Positions 26,251-35,928 are shown, counted from the stretch's first letter. The stretch is 64,000 nucleotides of DNA from Planctomycetales bacterium 10988 (GCA_009664345.1 CP043547.1:1426001-1490000), one strand, 5' to 3'. Notes: generated by a model not told the origin, from the sequence alone. Numbers and translations are program-made.

Positions 26251-27627
26251 TCAATGCTTTGCCGGCGTCGAGGCGGTCGCTTCGGACTTTACCTGTTTGG
26301 CGGAAGTCGTCGGCTCATCGGCATCCGAAGTGGTTTCCTGAGAAGGATCAAAGGCCCCCGCGTAGACTGGGCGATAGCGACTTCCTTTGGGTTGTTGCCA
26401 AAGATAAACCCACAAACCACTGACAACCAACAGGATAATGACCGAAACGAGTTGCGAGATCGTCAAGGCCATTCCCCAACCCCATTCCGGAAGTTCGTCG
26501 GTACGGATCGATTCCAGGAGTATTCGAGAAATGGGATACATCGTCAGTAAGAGGGCTAACACCTCTCCATCTCGCCGACGGTAAGGATAATAACTCCAAA
26601 GAAATAACGCCAACAACGAAGCCGAGATAGAACTATAAAGCTGTGTTGGATGTACCGGACGAGAACGAAGGGATTGTTCCGGAAGCTCCCATTGCATCGC
26701 CCCTTGTTGTTGTGTCGTCAGTTGAATCGTGCCTCCCGGCGGCAGATTCCAAAGCAAATAAGCTGCAGAACCGGTATCCGTCACCGCCTGGCCGTTGACG
26801 CTCAAAAGGCGATCACCCGACTCGATCCCTTTTTCCGCGGCGAGCGAGTCGGGGTCAACTTCCTCGATGACCGGCGGCGCCTCCCAATTCCCTTTCAATC
26901 GCATGCCGTAAAGCGAGAGTTCCCCTTGAGAAACCTGCCGCACGAAAGCGGGGCTCCCAGCAGGAAAAGTCACAGCCCAGGGCAGTTCACACACTCCGCC
27001 GTAACAACAACCATTCAGAAAACAGCCGATTCGCCCTAGTGCCAACCCCACCACCAGCGAAGGGGCAATCACATCGCAGAGCGGTAGCACCGGCAATCGG
27101 TGGCGTTGACAAAAGAGAAAAAGAGCCAAGGACGCCCCGATCAGCGATCCGTACATAACGATGCCGCCTTCGGTAAATTGAAAGACGGCGAGAAGGGTTT
27201 CTTGCCAAGTTGGGCGGGCGTACTCTTCCCAATATTGAATTACATAGAAGAGCCGTGCCCCGACGATTCCCCCGACAAATAACCAAATCGCCAGGGAATA
27301 AATCACCTCACTATGCCAGCCTAGCTTCTTCACTTGATGAGCGGCCAAGCCCACACCTGCGATCGTCGCCAACAGAAGCATGAGCCCAAAGCCGCGAATC
27401 GGGATTCCTTCGGTTTGCATCATCATCGGGAGGCCAAAGGCAATGATCAGACCGCCGACAACGACAATCGGGAGGTTGCCAATGAGATCGACTTTCCCTT
27501 GACCACGAAACGAACCCCAAGCTAAATACGCAATCCAACCCAGCACCCAAACCAAGAGAACCAGTCCAAAGCCAAACACCGGGATTCCGGCAATTTCCGG
27601 GGGAATATAAAAAAGCGTCTGTCGCAC
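26251..27627 (-). CDS. lgt: Prolipoprotein diacylglyceryl transferase homologue with a PDZ-like insertion
   Basis: A 458-residue multi-spanning membrane protein (GTG 27627, GAGGAG site eight bases upstream). Lgt signatures: VRQTLFYIPPEIAGIPVFG start, ARLFYVIQYW, EGGIVMYGSLIGA, ALGRIGCFLNGCCYG and HPTQLYSS, ending with a helix pair and SRILLESIRTDE. Lgt transfers diacylglycerol from phosphatidylglycerol to lipobox cysteines. Between GRIG (near 205) and HPTQLY, residues about 245-315 contain VIEEVDPDSLAAEKGIESGDRLLSVNGQAV, a PDZ-like fold, making the protein much longer than the usual about 270-290. The canonical GRxGNFxNxE motif is changed to GRIGCFLNGCCY, so activity is uncertain. The soluble C-terminal tail (about 420-458) is low complexity. 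Confidence 0.8.
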   Translation of the reverse strand: MRQTLFYIPPEIAGIPVFGFGLVLLVWVLGWIAYLAWGSFRGQGKVDLIGNLPIVVVGGLIIAFGLPMMMQTEGIPIRGFGLMLLLATIAGVGLAAHQVKKLGWHSEVIYSLAIWLFVGGIVGARLFYVIQYWEEYARPTWQETLLAVFQFTEGGIVMYGSLIGASLALFLFCQRHRLPVLPLCDVIAPSLVVGLALGRIGCFLNGCCYGGVCELPWAVTFPAGSPAFVRQVSQGELSLYGMRLKGNWEAPPVIEEVDPDSLAAEKGIESGDRLLSVNGQAVTDTGSAAYLLWNLPPGGTIQLTTQQQGAMQWELPEQSLRSRPVHPTQLYSSISASLLALFLWSYYPYRRRDGEVLALLLTMYPISRILLESIRTDELPEWGWGMALTISQLVSVIILLVVSGLWVYLWQQPKGSRYRPVYAGAFDPSQETTSDADEPTTSAKQVKSEATASTPAKH

Positions 27628-27661
27628 AGCGACGTCTCCTCGCAAACAAAAAACTCTGCAC

Positions 27662-27746
27662 TAAGAGCCAGTGGTCAAAACTTGACAAATACGGTGAGGC
27701 ACTTGGAATAAGTGGCTATCAAATAATTCTTGATCACATACTCTAA
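27662..27746. mobile_element. MITE-like element, 79 bp, related to the IS5-family element
   Basis: Left end GAGCCAGTGGTCAAAACTT at 27665 and a right end ending ...TGATCACATACTC at 27743 form an imperfect inverted repeat (AGAG, GTG, TCAA conserved). Flanking TAA at 27662-27664 and at 27744-27746 is a 3-bp duplication identical to that of the IS5-family element at 7716-8605, whose left end differs at only a few positions (about 17 of 19 shared). It has no coding capacity. It lies between panC and lgt, just before the lgt ribosome site region. Confidence 0.7.
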
Positions 27747-27801
27747 AAACCTGAGCAGAGTGACTGTACCACAAATCCGATGGTTCTCAGAGAGCGAATC
27801 C

Positions 27802-28680
27802 TCAGGAGGTCGTCGGTGCCGGGCGAAGCCACAGGTTGTCAATCAGTCTTGTCTTCCCCACCCAAGCCGCTACCAACGCGATGACCGGGGATTGAATTTC
27901 ATCGACTTCGTTCAACGTCTCGGCTTCCAACAAGGCAACATAATCCAATTTCGCCAGCGGTTCCGAACTGAATTCCGCTTCCATCGCCAAACGTATCCGA
28001 TCGGCGTCGAGGATTCCCTCCGCTAAAAAACGTTCCGCCAGTTGCAGACTTTTATAAAGGACCAGGCTCGCCCGCCGTTCCTCGGTGCTGAGGTAGGCAT
28101 TGCGAGAACTCATTGCCAAACCATCTGCCTCTCGAACAATCGGGCAAATTCGCATCTGCAGAGGCAAATTCAAATCACGGACCATCTTCAAAAGAATCTG
28201 TGCCTGTTGGAAATCCTTTTGACCAAAATAGGCTCGATCAGGTTGCACCATTTGGAAGAGCTTCATCACCACGGTGGTCACTCCATCAAAATGCGTCGGC
28301 CGCGTGGCTCCTTCCCATCGCTCGGTCAAGCCGGCCACATGCACGGTGGTACTGCTGCCGGGCGGATAAACTTCTTCCGTGGAAGGGGCAAAAATCACAT
28401 CGGCTTCCACCGTGGCCAACTTCTCGCGATCGGAATCGAGCGTGCGAGGGTACTTTTCAAAATCCTCACCGGGTGCAAATTGCGTTGGATTCACAAAAAT
28501 ACTGACCACGCTGAGATCGCACTCTTCGCGACAGGCTTCGACCAGGCTGAGATGTCCCTTATGCAAGGCCCCCATGGTGGGAACGAGGCCGATCTGTTTC
28601 CCTTCCGAACGTGCTTTCGCCAAGAAAGAACGAAGTTCCGCAATTGTCGAAATCACAACCGGCGAGCTGGAAGTATTCAC
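27802..28680 (-). CDS. panC: Pantothenate synthetase
   Basis: ATP-dependent condensation of pantoate and beta-alanine to pantothenate in the coenzyme A pathway. Seen: PTMGALHKGHLSLV with the nucleotide-binding HxGH-type signature, FVNPTQFAPGEDFEKYPRTLDSD, YFGQKDFQQAQI and SSRNAYLSTEER (KMSKS-like). About 292 residues from GTG 28680, in line with the usual 280. A TTG at 28704 extends the frame by eight codons; neither start has an ideal ribosome site, so the start is uncertain. The gene stands alone on the minus strand between the MITE-like element and glutamate decarboxylase. Confidence 0.93.
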   Translation of the reverse strand: MNTSSSPVVISTIAELRSFLAKARSEGKQIGLVPTMGALHKGHLSLVEACREECDLSVVSIFVNPTQFAPGEDFEKYPRTLDSDREKLATVEADVIFAPSTEEVYPPGSSTTVHVAGLTERWEGATRPTHFDGVTTVVMKLFQMVQPDRAYFGQKDFQQAQILLKMVRDLNLPLQMRICPIVREADGLAMSSRNAYLSTEERRASLVLYKSLQLAERFLAEGILDADRIRLAMEAEFSSEPLAKLDYVALLEAETLNEVDEIQSPVIALVAAWVGKTRLIDNLWLRPAPTTS

Positions 28681-28849
28681 AACAAACGACCATAACCTTT
28701 CCAATTATATAAGCGATCAAGGCCGCATGAAATTTTCGTACGGTTTTAAAAACGTGAGCGTTTTCCTTGGAACACTTCATTGTAAGGAAAGCGATCAATT
28801 TATTATAGCCGGGTGAGAAAATCGAAGTCCGCCGGTATCTTTGCATGAC

Positions 28850-30259
28850 TTAATGGTGAAAGCCGGAAGATTCCTTGGCATTCATCGAAACAGCAACGGG
28901 GTGATTCTCGAAATGCTCGAAAGCCCGATGCATATCATGAATGAGCATGCTTCCCAGGTCCTGACTCACCCCGTGGCGGACAAGAATTCGCTGAATGATG
29001 GTATCTTCGCAGTGTGCAGGAAGGGAATAAGCGGGCACTTGCCAACCATACATTCGCAAACGATCCGCAAAATCATAGAGGCTAAAACCAAGGTCTTCAC
29101 CCTCTTTGACTTTCCAGCAGACGGCAGGAATGCCTTCATTCATCTCCCCTCCGTGGATCATTTCAAAACAGCCGAATTTGGCAATTTCATCCGCGAGGAA
29201 CATGGCGGTGTGATAACAAGCCGTATGAATTTTCCGATATCCCTCCTTGCCTAAACGCAAGAAATTATAGTACTGGCAAATGATCTGACCGCCTGGCCGA
29301 GAGAAATTCAGAGCGATGTCCCGCATATTTCCGCCCAAGTAATTCACCCAAAAAATCAACTCCTCGGGCAAATCTTTCTCCTCTCTCCAAAGAACCCATC
29401 CCACGCCCAGTGGGGAAAGCCCGAACTTATGGCCAGAGGCATTGATCGACTTGACTCGGGGGAGACGAAAATCCCAGACTAAATCCGGAGCACAGAAAGG
29501 AGCCAAGAACCCTCCACTGGCCCCATCGACATGAATAGGAATATCCCAACCTTTTTCTTCTTGAAGTTGATCGAGGGCGCTTGCGACTTGCCGCACAGGC
29601 TCATATTGACAAGTAAAAGTCACCCCTAAGGTGGGAACGACGCCGATTGTATTTTCATCGCATCGCTTGATCACTTCTTCAGGAGTCATCAGCAGACGCC
29701 CATGCTCCATGGGAATTTCACGCAATTCGATATCCCAATATCGGGCGAATTTGTGCCAACAGACCTGCACCGGGCCGGTGATGAGATTGGGTTTGTCGAT
29801 CGAAAGGTTGGCCGCTTTTCGCTTCGCTTCCCACCGCCGCTTCATACCCATCCCGCCCAGCATCGCCGCTTCACTCGATCCTGTCGTTGAAGTGCCGACC
29901 GCGTGTGCCGGATCGGGGGCATGCCACAAGTCGGCCAACATCTTTACACAACGGGATTCAATTTCCGCGGTTTGAGGATACTCATCCTTGTCGACCATGT
30001 TCTTGTCCAAACACTCATCGAGCAAGCGATGAACTTCAGGCTCAACCCAAGTCTGACAAAAAGTCGCGAGATTCTGCCGGGCATTCCCATCAAGCATGAG
30101 TTCGTCATGGACTGCGGAATAGACATGGCGGGGATCGCGTTCGGCCTCCGGGAATTGCGATTTCGGCAGACTCTTCATCAAATCCGGCGAGGCATAAACG
30201 TCATCGATATTCGCGTCGAACTCTGGGACATCTCCGGAATAGGGCATGGCTGGCCTCAT
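28850..30259 (-). CDS. gad: Glutamate decarboxylase
   Basis: A 469-residue PLP enzyme (E. coli GadB has 466), converting glutamate to GABA with proton consumption. Visible: [13 protein letters not shown] (PLP-binding Asp/Ala region), [22 protein letters not shown] with the Schiff-base lysine, [21 protein letters not shown], and an N-terminal [22 protein letters not shown]. The two in-frame ATGs at 30259 and 30247 are close; the first is taken. No glutamate/GABA antiporter gene is adjacent, so a role in acid resistance is not supported by context. Upstream region is short before the DUF1501 operon terminator. Confidence 0.94.
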   Translation of the reverse strand: MRPAMPYSGDVPEFDANIDDVYASPDLMKSLPKSQFPEAERDPRHVYSAVHDELMLDGNARQNLATFCQTWVEPEVHRLLDECLDKNMVDKDEYPQTAEIESRCVKMLADLWHAPDPAHAVGTSTTGSSEAAMLGGMGMKRRWEAKRKAANLSIDKPNLITGPVQVCWHKFARYWDIELREIPMEHGRLLMTPEEVIKRCDENTIGVVPTLGVTFTCQYEPVRQVASALDQLQEEKGWDIPIHVDGASGGFLAPFCAPDLVWDFRLPRVKSINASGHKFGLSPLGVGWVLWREEKDLPEELIFWVNYLGGNMRDIALNFSRPGGQIICQYYNFLRLGKEGYRKIHTACYHTAMFLADEIAKFGCFEMIHGGEMNEGIPAVCWKVKEGEDLGFSLYDFADRLRMYGWQVPAYSLPAHCEDTIIQRILVRHGVSQDLGSMLIHDMHRAFEHFENHPVAVSMNAKESSGFHH

Positions 30260-30371
30260 AAAGCAAGGGTGAGAGGTGATTTTTTCGACTTTGGCAACTT
30301 CTATTTATCCGCAACCAAAGTCTACTAAGATCACTTCACGCCAGCAAATCCCAGGGTGGTCTTTCCTTCAA

Positions 30372-30421
30372 AAGAAAAAAGCTTGGAAAGGCTCACCACT
30401 GCGAGCATCTCCAAGCTTTGA
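30372..30421 (-). terminator. Intrinsic terminator of the DUF1549/DUF1501 operon
   Basis: On the minus strand CAAAGCTTGGAGATGCTC pairs with GAGCCTTTCCAAGCTTT and is followed by TTTTTCTTTT. It lies about 30 bp after the DUF1501 stop. Confidence 0.85.
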
Positions 30422-30447
30422 ATTTTTCGTAGAGTAGACGTTCGAAA

Positions 30448-31770
30448 TTAGCTGAATAATTCGGTCACGACTTCGCCACCTTCGACAAGTTTCAAAGGTC
30501 GATCGCCGCGGGTGATGTATTCTTCCCGAGGATCAATGCCCAGCGAATGACAGAAAGAAACGAATAAGTCCGCGACTCCCACTGGGCGATCGGTGACATG
30601 AACGCCATCTTTATCGGTTTCGCCGATGACTTGCCCCCCGCGAACGCCGCCTCCAGAAAGACAGGTCACCCAACCTTCGGAGTAATGCTCACGACCGCCA
30701 TCGGGTTTGAATTTCGGAGTTCTTCCAAACTCACCCATCCAGACCACCAGGGTATCTTCGAGCATGCCCCGCTGTTCCAAATCTCGGAGCAGCATCGCAT
30801 AGCCGGCATCGGTTTCATTGGCCAAAATGGGGTTTTCATTGAAGCCGTTTTTATGCGTATCCCAACCTTGGTCGTTAATGGTTCCGGCACTGAAGACTTC
30901 GACGAAGCTGACGCCTGACTCAACCAACCGCCGAGCGAGGAGACAGCCTTGACCGAAACGGGATCGACCATAAGCATCGCGTAACGAATCTTTTTCCTTC
31001 GTTAAATCAAAGACTTCTAAGCGAGGACTCAACACAAACCGCGTGGCCCGATCGTAAATGGCTTGCTTCTCTTTGACCGCTGAAACAGCCCCTTGGGCGG
31101 CAAACTGCTGGTCCCACATATTGGTTAACGACAGGCGTCGGGCAAGAATCTCATCCGAAACCGTCGGGCGGACGTTCTTTGGCATGACTTCCGGATCGTC
31201 CACTCGGAAGGCAGCGTGCTTTGCTCCCAAGACACCAGAGCCCAAATCTCTGGTGGCAATGCGAGGCTTTCCAACTCGAACATAAGCTGGCAGGTCAAAG
31301 GTTTCGTCCGACTGCATCATCGAAACAACCGAACCCCAGCTCGGATAGGCCACCGCCGGAGTCACTTTGTAACCAGAACGAACGTGTTTGATGGCACGGG
31401 AGTGGTCGCGTTCAACACTGACCATCGAGCGAATCAAGGCAATCTTATCCATCACCTTGGCGGTTTCCGGCCAATCTTCTCCGATATGAACGCCAGGAAG
31501 GTTCGTCGAAATCGGTTTGCAAGGGCCTTGATATTTGGATTCCGGCTTAGGATTGAACGTTTCAAACTGACTCGGTCCGCCATCCATCCAAAGCAAAATC
31601 ATCGCCTTCCCCTGCTTTTGCAATTCAGAGGCTTGGGCCATCACCAAGTCCCGCCAGCCGACTTGCATTACGCCAGCGGCGGTCATCGTCCCGGCCACAC
31701 GTCGCAACATGCTGCGACGATTCATCTGGCCTTTGGAATTGAGTTGAACATTGAGGGTAGGATGAAACAT
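30448..31770 (-). CDS. DUF1501 family protein (planctomycete, Tat-like signal)
   Basis: A 440-residue protein of the DUF1501 family. The N-terminus NRRSMLRRVAGTMTAAGVMQVGW resembles a twin-arginine export signal. The family core is seen as ILLWMDGGPSQFETFNPKP, RSMVSVERDHSRAIKHVRSGY, SRFGQGCLLARRLVESGVSFVEV, NDQGWDTHKNGF, VVWMGEFGRTPKFKPDGGREHY and ITRGDRPLKLVEGGE. These positions match a sulfatase/alkaline phosphatase-like fold but no standard sulfatase nucleophile motif. It follows the DUF1549/DUF1553 gene by 63 bp on the same strand, the usual planctomycete pairing. Function is not known. Confidence 0.93.
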   Translation of the reverse strand: MFHPTLNVQLNSKGQMNRRSMLRRVAGTMTAAGVMQVGWRDLVMAQASELQKQGKAMILLWMDGGPSQFETFNPKPESKYQGPCKPISTNLPGVHIGEDWPETAKVMDKIALIRSMVSVERDHSRAIKHVRSGYKVTPAVAYPSWGSVVSMMQSDETFDLPAYVRVGKPRIATRDLGSGVLGAKHAAFRVDDPEVMPKNVRPTVSDEILARRLSLTNMWDQQFAAQGAVSAVKEKQAIYDRATRFVLSPRLEVFDLTKEKDSLRDAYGRSRFGQGCLLARRLVESGVSFVEVFSAGTINDQGWDTHKNGFNENPILANETDAGYAMLLRDLEQRGMLEDTLVVWMGEFGRTPKFKPDGGREHYSEGWVTCLSGGGVRGGQVIGETDKDGVHVTDRPVGVADLFVSFCHSLGIDPREEYITRGDRPLKLVEGGEVVTELFS

Positions 31771-31833
31771 CGATTGGACCTCAGGAATGCTGGGAATATC
31801 TGAGTTGGATGGATGAAGTAATGAACGAACGCT

Positions 31834-33954
31834 TTAACGCTTGGTCGTGAACTCGGTGGAATTTAACAGACTCCAAAGCAAGTCCTCGAAGCCTTGGCCA
31901 CGCGACTCGGAGTTCTTGACGTATTGCAAAGCGATCTCAAGCTCTTTGGCGGAAGGCTCCCGTGAAAGCGTCCGCTGGAAGAGCGACTTCACCACGTCGT
32001 TATCTTCTTCATGTTCTTGCAACAATTGGGACAAGATCGTGCCTGATTTTGGATCGGCATTGACCTCGGCTTGTAAGGCATCGTCATTCATCAGCCACAT
32101 CGCTTGTTGCATTGTCCGCTCAATCGTGCGGTAATCGACAGAAGGATCATAGCCAAAGGTCTTCGCCACGCGATCTCTGGTACTTTGCGGAGGAGGCGGG
32201 AAGCGGAAAGCCTTACTATGCTCGACCGGAGGCGGGGTCACATTTGAAATTTCCACGGCAACCGCCAAGGCTTCGAAGACCTCATCTCCCCGCAATCGCT
32301 TCGTCGTTCCCGCGGCGAAAGGTTTCGTTTCCTCTTCTCCAAGCGGCAATGCAAGCTGATAGGCTCGACTATTCGTAATCAGTCGCAACATCTCTTTCAC
32401 ATTGAAATGATTGTCGATGAAGTGCTGCGAGAGTTCGTCGTGCACATCCGGCAGATAAAGGTCTCCCAACGGAAGATTCTCAACCGGCTCGCAGAAGCCC
32501 CGACCCATCAAATTCGCCCAAGTGCGATTGGTGAAAGATTTGGCAAACCAAGGGTTCTCGGAACTGCTCACCCAGCGGGCCAACAGATAACGACGGCTGC
32601 GGTCATCCGCTCCAGTCGCCAACGACTGGCCATTGAGGAGCGTTGTGGGAACCATCTGTTCCCCAGGAAGGCTGGGATCGTGCATATCCGGCATGACATA
32701 TTCGCCCTTGCTGTCAGCCTTCACGTTGATCAAATCGCTATCTCGCCATGGGAGCTTTGCTGAGACACGACCAAAAAAGGCTGCCATTTCATGAAACTGA
32801 TGACGTTCCCATTCTTGGAATGGAGCATCATGGCATTCCGAACAGCTAATTTCGACACTCAGAAAAATGCGAGTCGTTTCACCGGCCAAGCGAACAGGAT
32901 TCCCTTCGTGAAAGCCAACAAACGTCGCCTCCGGGTTTTCTCGAACTTCTCCGCTGGCAGTCAAAATTCGTTGAACGGTCTCATCCCAAGCAACATTCTC
33001 GTTTAACTGTTCTGCCAGCCAATTCTCAAATCGGGTGTAGTTTAAAAAGGTCAACTCCGGTTGCGGCACGCGGACCGAGATGACATCGCTCCAATAGTTG
33101 GCCCAATGCTTCCCAAAGTCTTCATGATCAAGCAACCGCTCGATCCATTCCGAGCGGCGGCCTTCACTGGGTAAAGATCGGTATTCGGCTTGCTCTTCCA
33201 AACTGGGAGGACGGCCAATCAAGTCCATGGTGGAACGACGAAGGAAGGTAATATCATCAATGATGGCTGCTTCAAAGAGTCCTTCTCGATCGTCGGCCAC
33301 CAAGCGGTCAAGATCCTGCGAAGTCAATCGCGCCACTGGTTCCGTCGTTCTCTCGATCGGTTGGAAATCCTTGAGTTTTCGCCGAGACTCTTTCCACTGG
33401 GCGACTGATTTCTCCAGGTCTGCCGTGGTCGGAGCAAGTTGAATGGCATCGGCTACCAAAACCCCGTTGGCTCCCGTGTGGGTCAAAATGACATCCGCAG
33501 GGCGGGAAGTAACAAATTTGAAAGTTCCCAGAGAAAGAAATAATCCATCCTCAGGCTTTTTGCGTTGGTCAATATGAACGACTTTTTTGCCTTCCGCAGA
33601 TTCGATCGTTACCGAAACCTTCGAAGATCGATTTTTGAAAGCAGAATAGAGAATACCGACTTCGTACTTTCCGTTTTTCGGAACAGGCAAGAGAAAACGA
33701 GCCGTTGCCCCTTTTTCACTTGTATATCGATAAGATTCATCCACAAAAGGAGCGGTACTCACCGAGCTTTGCCATTCACCTTTAAATTCAGCCAAAGTAT
33801 CGTCAATGACGCAACCAGGCAAATCAAGGGGAGGCAAATATTTCTGTGATTTCGCCGCCTCGGTAGTACTTGGCCACAAAACCATCATTCCGAAAAGAAT
33901 GGCACAACAAGTTGCATACGATCGTGAGAAATGTGGATGGAAACCTTGGTTCAT
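31834..33954 (-). CDS. DUF1549/DUF1553 protein with N-terminal carbohydrate-binding-like domain
   Basis: A 706-residue secreted protein (ATG at 33954; a TTG three bases upstream is also in frame). Signal region about 10-34. Residues about 45-180 (VDESYRYTSEKGATARFLLPVPKNGKYEVGILYSAFKNRSSKVSV, GTFKFVTSRPADVILTHTG, VLVADAIQL) match a golvesin-type beta domain. DUF1549 follows (about 205-410): IDDITFLRRSTMDLIGRPPSLEEQAEY, HWANYWSDVISVR, TRIFLSVEISCSECHDAPFQEWERHQFHEMAAFF with a CxxCH-like motif, then DUF1553 (about 420-700): RRYLLARWVSSSENPWFAKSFTNRTWANLMGRGF, FNVKEMLRLITNSRAYQ. It leads the operon with DUF1501 and probably acts in the periplasm; function is unknown. Confidence 0.92.
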   Translation of the reverse strand: MNQGFHPHFSRSYATCCAILFGMMVLWPSTTEAAKSQKYLPPLDLPGCVIDDTLAEFKGEWQSSVSTAPFVDESYRYTSEKGATARFLLPVPKNGKYEVGILYSAFKNRSSKVSVTIESAEGKKVVHIDQRKKPEDGLFLSLGTFKFVTSRPADVILTHTGANGVLVADAIQLAPTTADLEKSVAQWKESRRKLKDFQPIERTTEPVARLTSQDLDRLVADDREGLFEAAIIDDITFLRRSTMDLIGRPPSLEEQAEYRSLPSEGRRSEWIERLLDHEDFGKHWANYWSDVISVRVPQPELTFLNYTRFENWLAEQLNENVAWDETVQRILTASGEVRENPEATFVGFHEGNPVRLAGETTRIFLSVEISCSECHDAPFQEWERHQFHEMAAFFGRVSAKLPWRDSDLINVKADSKGEYVMPDMHDPSLPGEQMVPTTLLNGQSLATGADDRSRRYLLARWVSSSENPWFAKSFTNRTWANLMGRGFCEPVENLPLGDLYLPDVHDELSQHFIDNHFNVKEMLRLITNSRAYQLALPLGEEETKPFAAGTTKRLRGDEVFEALAVAVEISNVTPPPVEHSKAFRFPPPPQSTRDRVAKTFGYDPSVDYRTIERTMQQAMWLMNDDALQAEVNADPKSGTILSQLLQEHEEDNDVVKSLFQRTLSREPSAKELEIALQYVKNSESRGQGFEDLLWSLLNSTEFTTKR

Positions 33955-34333
33955 CAAATCTCACCCCTTTATTTACGAGAAATGACGGAATATTCCTGCC
34001 TGACAAGGTATCTTTCGTGAACCATATCGTAGTGAAAAGGCCAGATGATAACCTGAACCAATCAAAAAATCAACGATTACTTATTCATCGTAATATATCA
34101 ACATGTATTCATGTATTTCAACAGGTTTTTTAAAATGACCATCTTTTTTTCTCCTTCCCGCAAAATACGGATTTCCTCCCGGCGTTCTACTTGTCGAATT
34201 TAACGTTGTTTCGTTACTCTTGACGCAACTGGAAGAAGGAAATCATGCGAAAGAAAATTTTCCAGGTCGAGGACTTGGGAACCGATTGCTTTAAATAGGC
34301 ACGAAAGAAAACAGGCAGAAAGCAGGCATCACC
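33955..34333. promoter_or_regulatory. Divergent intergenic region, 379 bp
   Basis: AT-rich, no supported gene. It separates the minus-strand DUF1549 operon from the plus-strand PIG-L gene, so it should contain both promoters, but I could not pick out a clear promoter or operator. Confidence 0.3.
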
Positions 34334-35143
34334 ATGACAAACGAACAAACCGGCAATGAAAATGAACAGGAGACTTCTTATCGAGTCTTGGCAATTCATG
34401 CCCATCCGGATGATATTGAGTTCCAATGTGCAGGAACCTTGGCCCTGCTCAATGCGCAAGGCCATCATATCACGATGGTTACAATGACTGCTGGGGATTG
34501 TGGAAGCCGAGATTTATCGCCGGAAGCTATTGCCAAAGTTCGACGGCAAGAAGCCAAGAGTGCCGCTGACATGCTGGACGCTCATTATGAATGTCTGGAA
34601 TTTCATGATTTGAGTATCGTCGTCGATAACGAATCCAAGCGCCGTGTCGCTGAAGCGATTCGCCGGGCACGTCCTGACATCGTCTTCACGGCCCCCCCTG
34701 CAGATTATATGGAAGATCACGAAGCCACCAGTCGCCTTGTCCGCGAAGCCTGCTTTAGTGCAAGTTGTCCAAATTATGCAACCCGCCAATGGGAACCAGC
34801 CCCGGCGACGGAAAAAATCCCGATCCTTTATTATGTCGACCCTCTGGATGCGATGGATTTATGGGGCAACCAAATTGAACCCCATTTTTATATTGATATT
34901 CAGGAAGTTTTTGAAAAGAAAAAAGAGATGCTCGCTTGTCACGAAAGTCAAAGGGCTTGGCTTCGGGCTCAACATGGTGTGGATGAATATTTAGAGATGT
35001 TAGAGCGTTTCGGAAAAGATCGTGGTGAAGAAGTAGGACTTCCCTATGCGGAAGCCTTTCGTCAACATCTCGGCCATCCTTATCCTCACAATGATCTATT
35101 AAAAACACTCTTAAGTAGTCATTATTATACAAAGAAAAAATAA
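34334..35143 (+). CDS. PIG-L (LmbE-like) N-acetylglucosaminyl deacetylase family protein
   Basis: A 269-residue zinc-dependent deacetylase. The metal-binding motif AIHAHPDDIEFQCAGT (H24, D26, D27) begins the domain, and a later His in EDHEATSRLVREACF (about 138) completes the metal site. Members deacetylate GlcNAc-linked substrates such as GlcNAc-Ins, GlcNAc-malate or GlcNAc-PI; this one has no adjacent BshA or MshA homologue, so the substrate is open. It is followed 74 bp downstream by the two-TM protein gene of unknown function, on the same strand. Confidence 0.9.
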   Translation: MTNEQTGNENEQETSYRVLAIHAHPDDIEFQCAGTLALLNAQGHHITMVTMTAGDCGSRDLSPEAIAKVRRQEAKSAADMLDAHYECLEFHDLSIVVDNESKRRVAEAIRRARPDIVFTAPPADYMEDHEATSRLVREACFSASCPNYATRQWEPAPATEKIPILYYVDPLDAMDLWGNQIEPHFYIDIQEVFEKKKEMLACHESQRAWLRAQHGVDEYLEMLERFGKDRGEEVGLPYAEAFRQHLGHPYPHNDLLKTLLSSHYYTKKK

Positions 35144-35217
35144 ACAGCGTATTGGAAATCGATTGTTTATTTATTGATGAATTCTGACATCAATCAACCC
35201 GGTACATTGAGGATGCA

Positions 35218-35928
35218 GTGATTGCTACAGATACACGAAAAGTGAAAGAGATTCTCCCAAAAGTAAAAGTTGAAGAGGATGCAGAATCTCTTTATCAAGA
35301 AGACTCTGGAGATACTTTTTGGGGTGGGTTCCAATATGTAATTGGAGGGATTATTGTTCTCCTGATGACCCTTGGAATCGGAACCTTTGTCGCCATGATC
35401 ATCATTGATGACGGCGGAGGCTTAGATAATCTATTTGGCTTTATCTGTTTCGGAATCTTCGGGATTATCATGCTGGGGGTCGGATGTTGGCTCCTTTCTA
35501 CAGGAATCTACAATACCAGGGTTGCTATCAAATTGACTCCAGGGCGTATTTATTTTAAAGAGTGGCCCTTGAAGCAAAATGACATCTTTGAATTTACTTA
35601 CCGTCGACGGGCAAAAGTTCCGCTTCATCTGTCAGGGTTGACAGCGAAAATTATCTGTAAAGAAGTTGCAACGTATCAACAGGGAACCAACACACGAACC
35701 GTAACGGAGAAAATTTACGAGCAAGAATTGGAACGTGTTGAACACCACAGCCGTGAAGACTTTATCAGCCATACTTGGGTGTGGAACATACCCCCGGACG
35801 CCCCGATTTCTTTGTCGGTCTATCGAAATGAAATTCAATGGTCGCTTGTTGTCGGAGTAGAATTTCTAGATTTCTTAAATGACACTTCTGAATTTACTTT
35901 ATTACTCAATCCAGAAAGAGTTCAATAA
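35218..35928 (+). CDS. Two-TM protein with a soluble beta-rich domain, unknown
   Basis: I do not recognise the family. GTG start at 35218 with GAGG just upstream; 236 residues. Acidic N-terminus (about 1-35), then two hydrophobic helices (about 38-62 and 72-98) joined by an acidic loop (DDGGGLDN), then a soluble C-terminal domain (about 100-236) with alternating short beta-like stretches such as RVAIKLTPGRIYFKEWPL, AKVPLHLSGLTAKIICKEVA, HTWVWNIPPDAPISLSVYRNEIQWSLVVGVEF. This pattern resembles an arrestin-like sandwich (an extracytoplasmic or cytoplasmic side cannot be decided). Two further small genes follow on the same strand and may form a unit. Confidence 0.6.
   Translation: MIATDTRKVKEILPKVKVEEDAESLYQEDSGDTFWGGFQYVIGGIIVLLMTLGIGTFVAMIIIDDGGGLDNLFGFICFGIFGIIMLGVGCWLLSTGIYNTRVAIKLTPGRIYFKEWPLKQNDIFEFTYRRRAKVPLHLSGLTAKIICKEVATYQQGTNTRTVTEKIYEQELERVEHHSREDFISHTWVWNIPPDAPISLSVYRNEIQWSLVVGVEFLDFLNDTSEFTLLLNPERVQ

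Noticed and set aside
28042-28695. 217-codon plus-strand frame over panC
   Set aside because: Shadow of panC; the panC frame has all conserved motifs.
28850-30259. Glutamate decarboxylase as part of an acid-resistance system
   Set aside because: No glutamate/GABA antiporter or glutaminase gene lies nearby, so only the enzyme is called.
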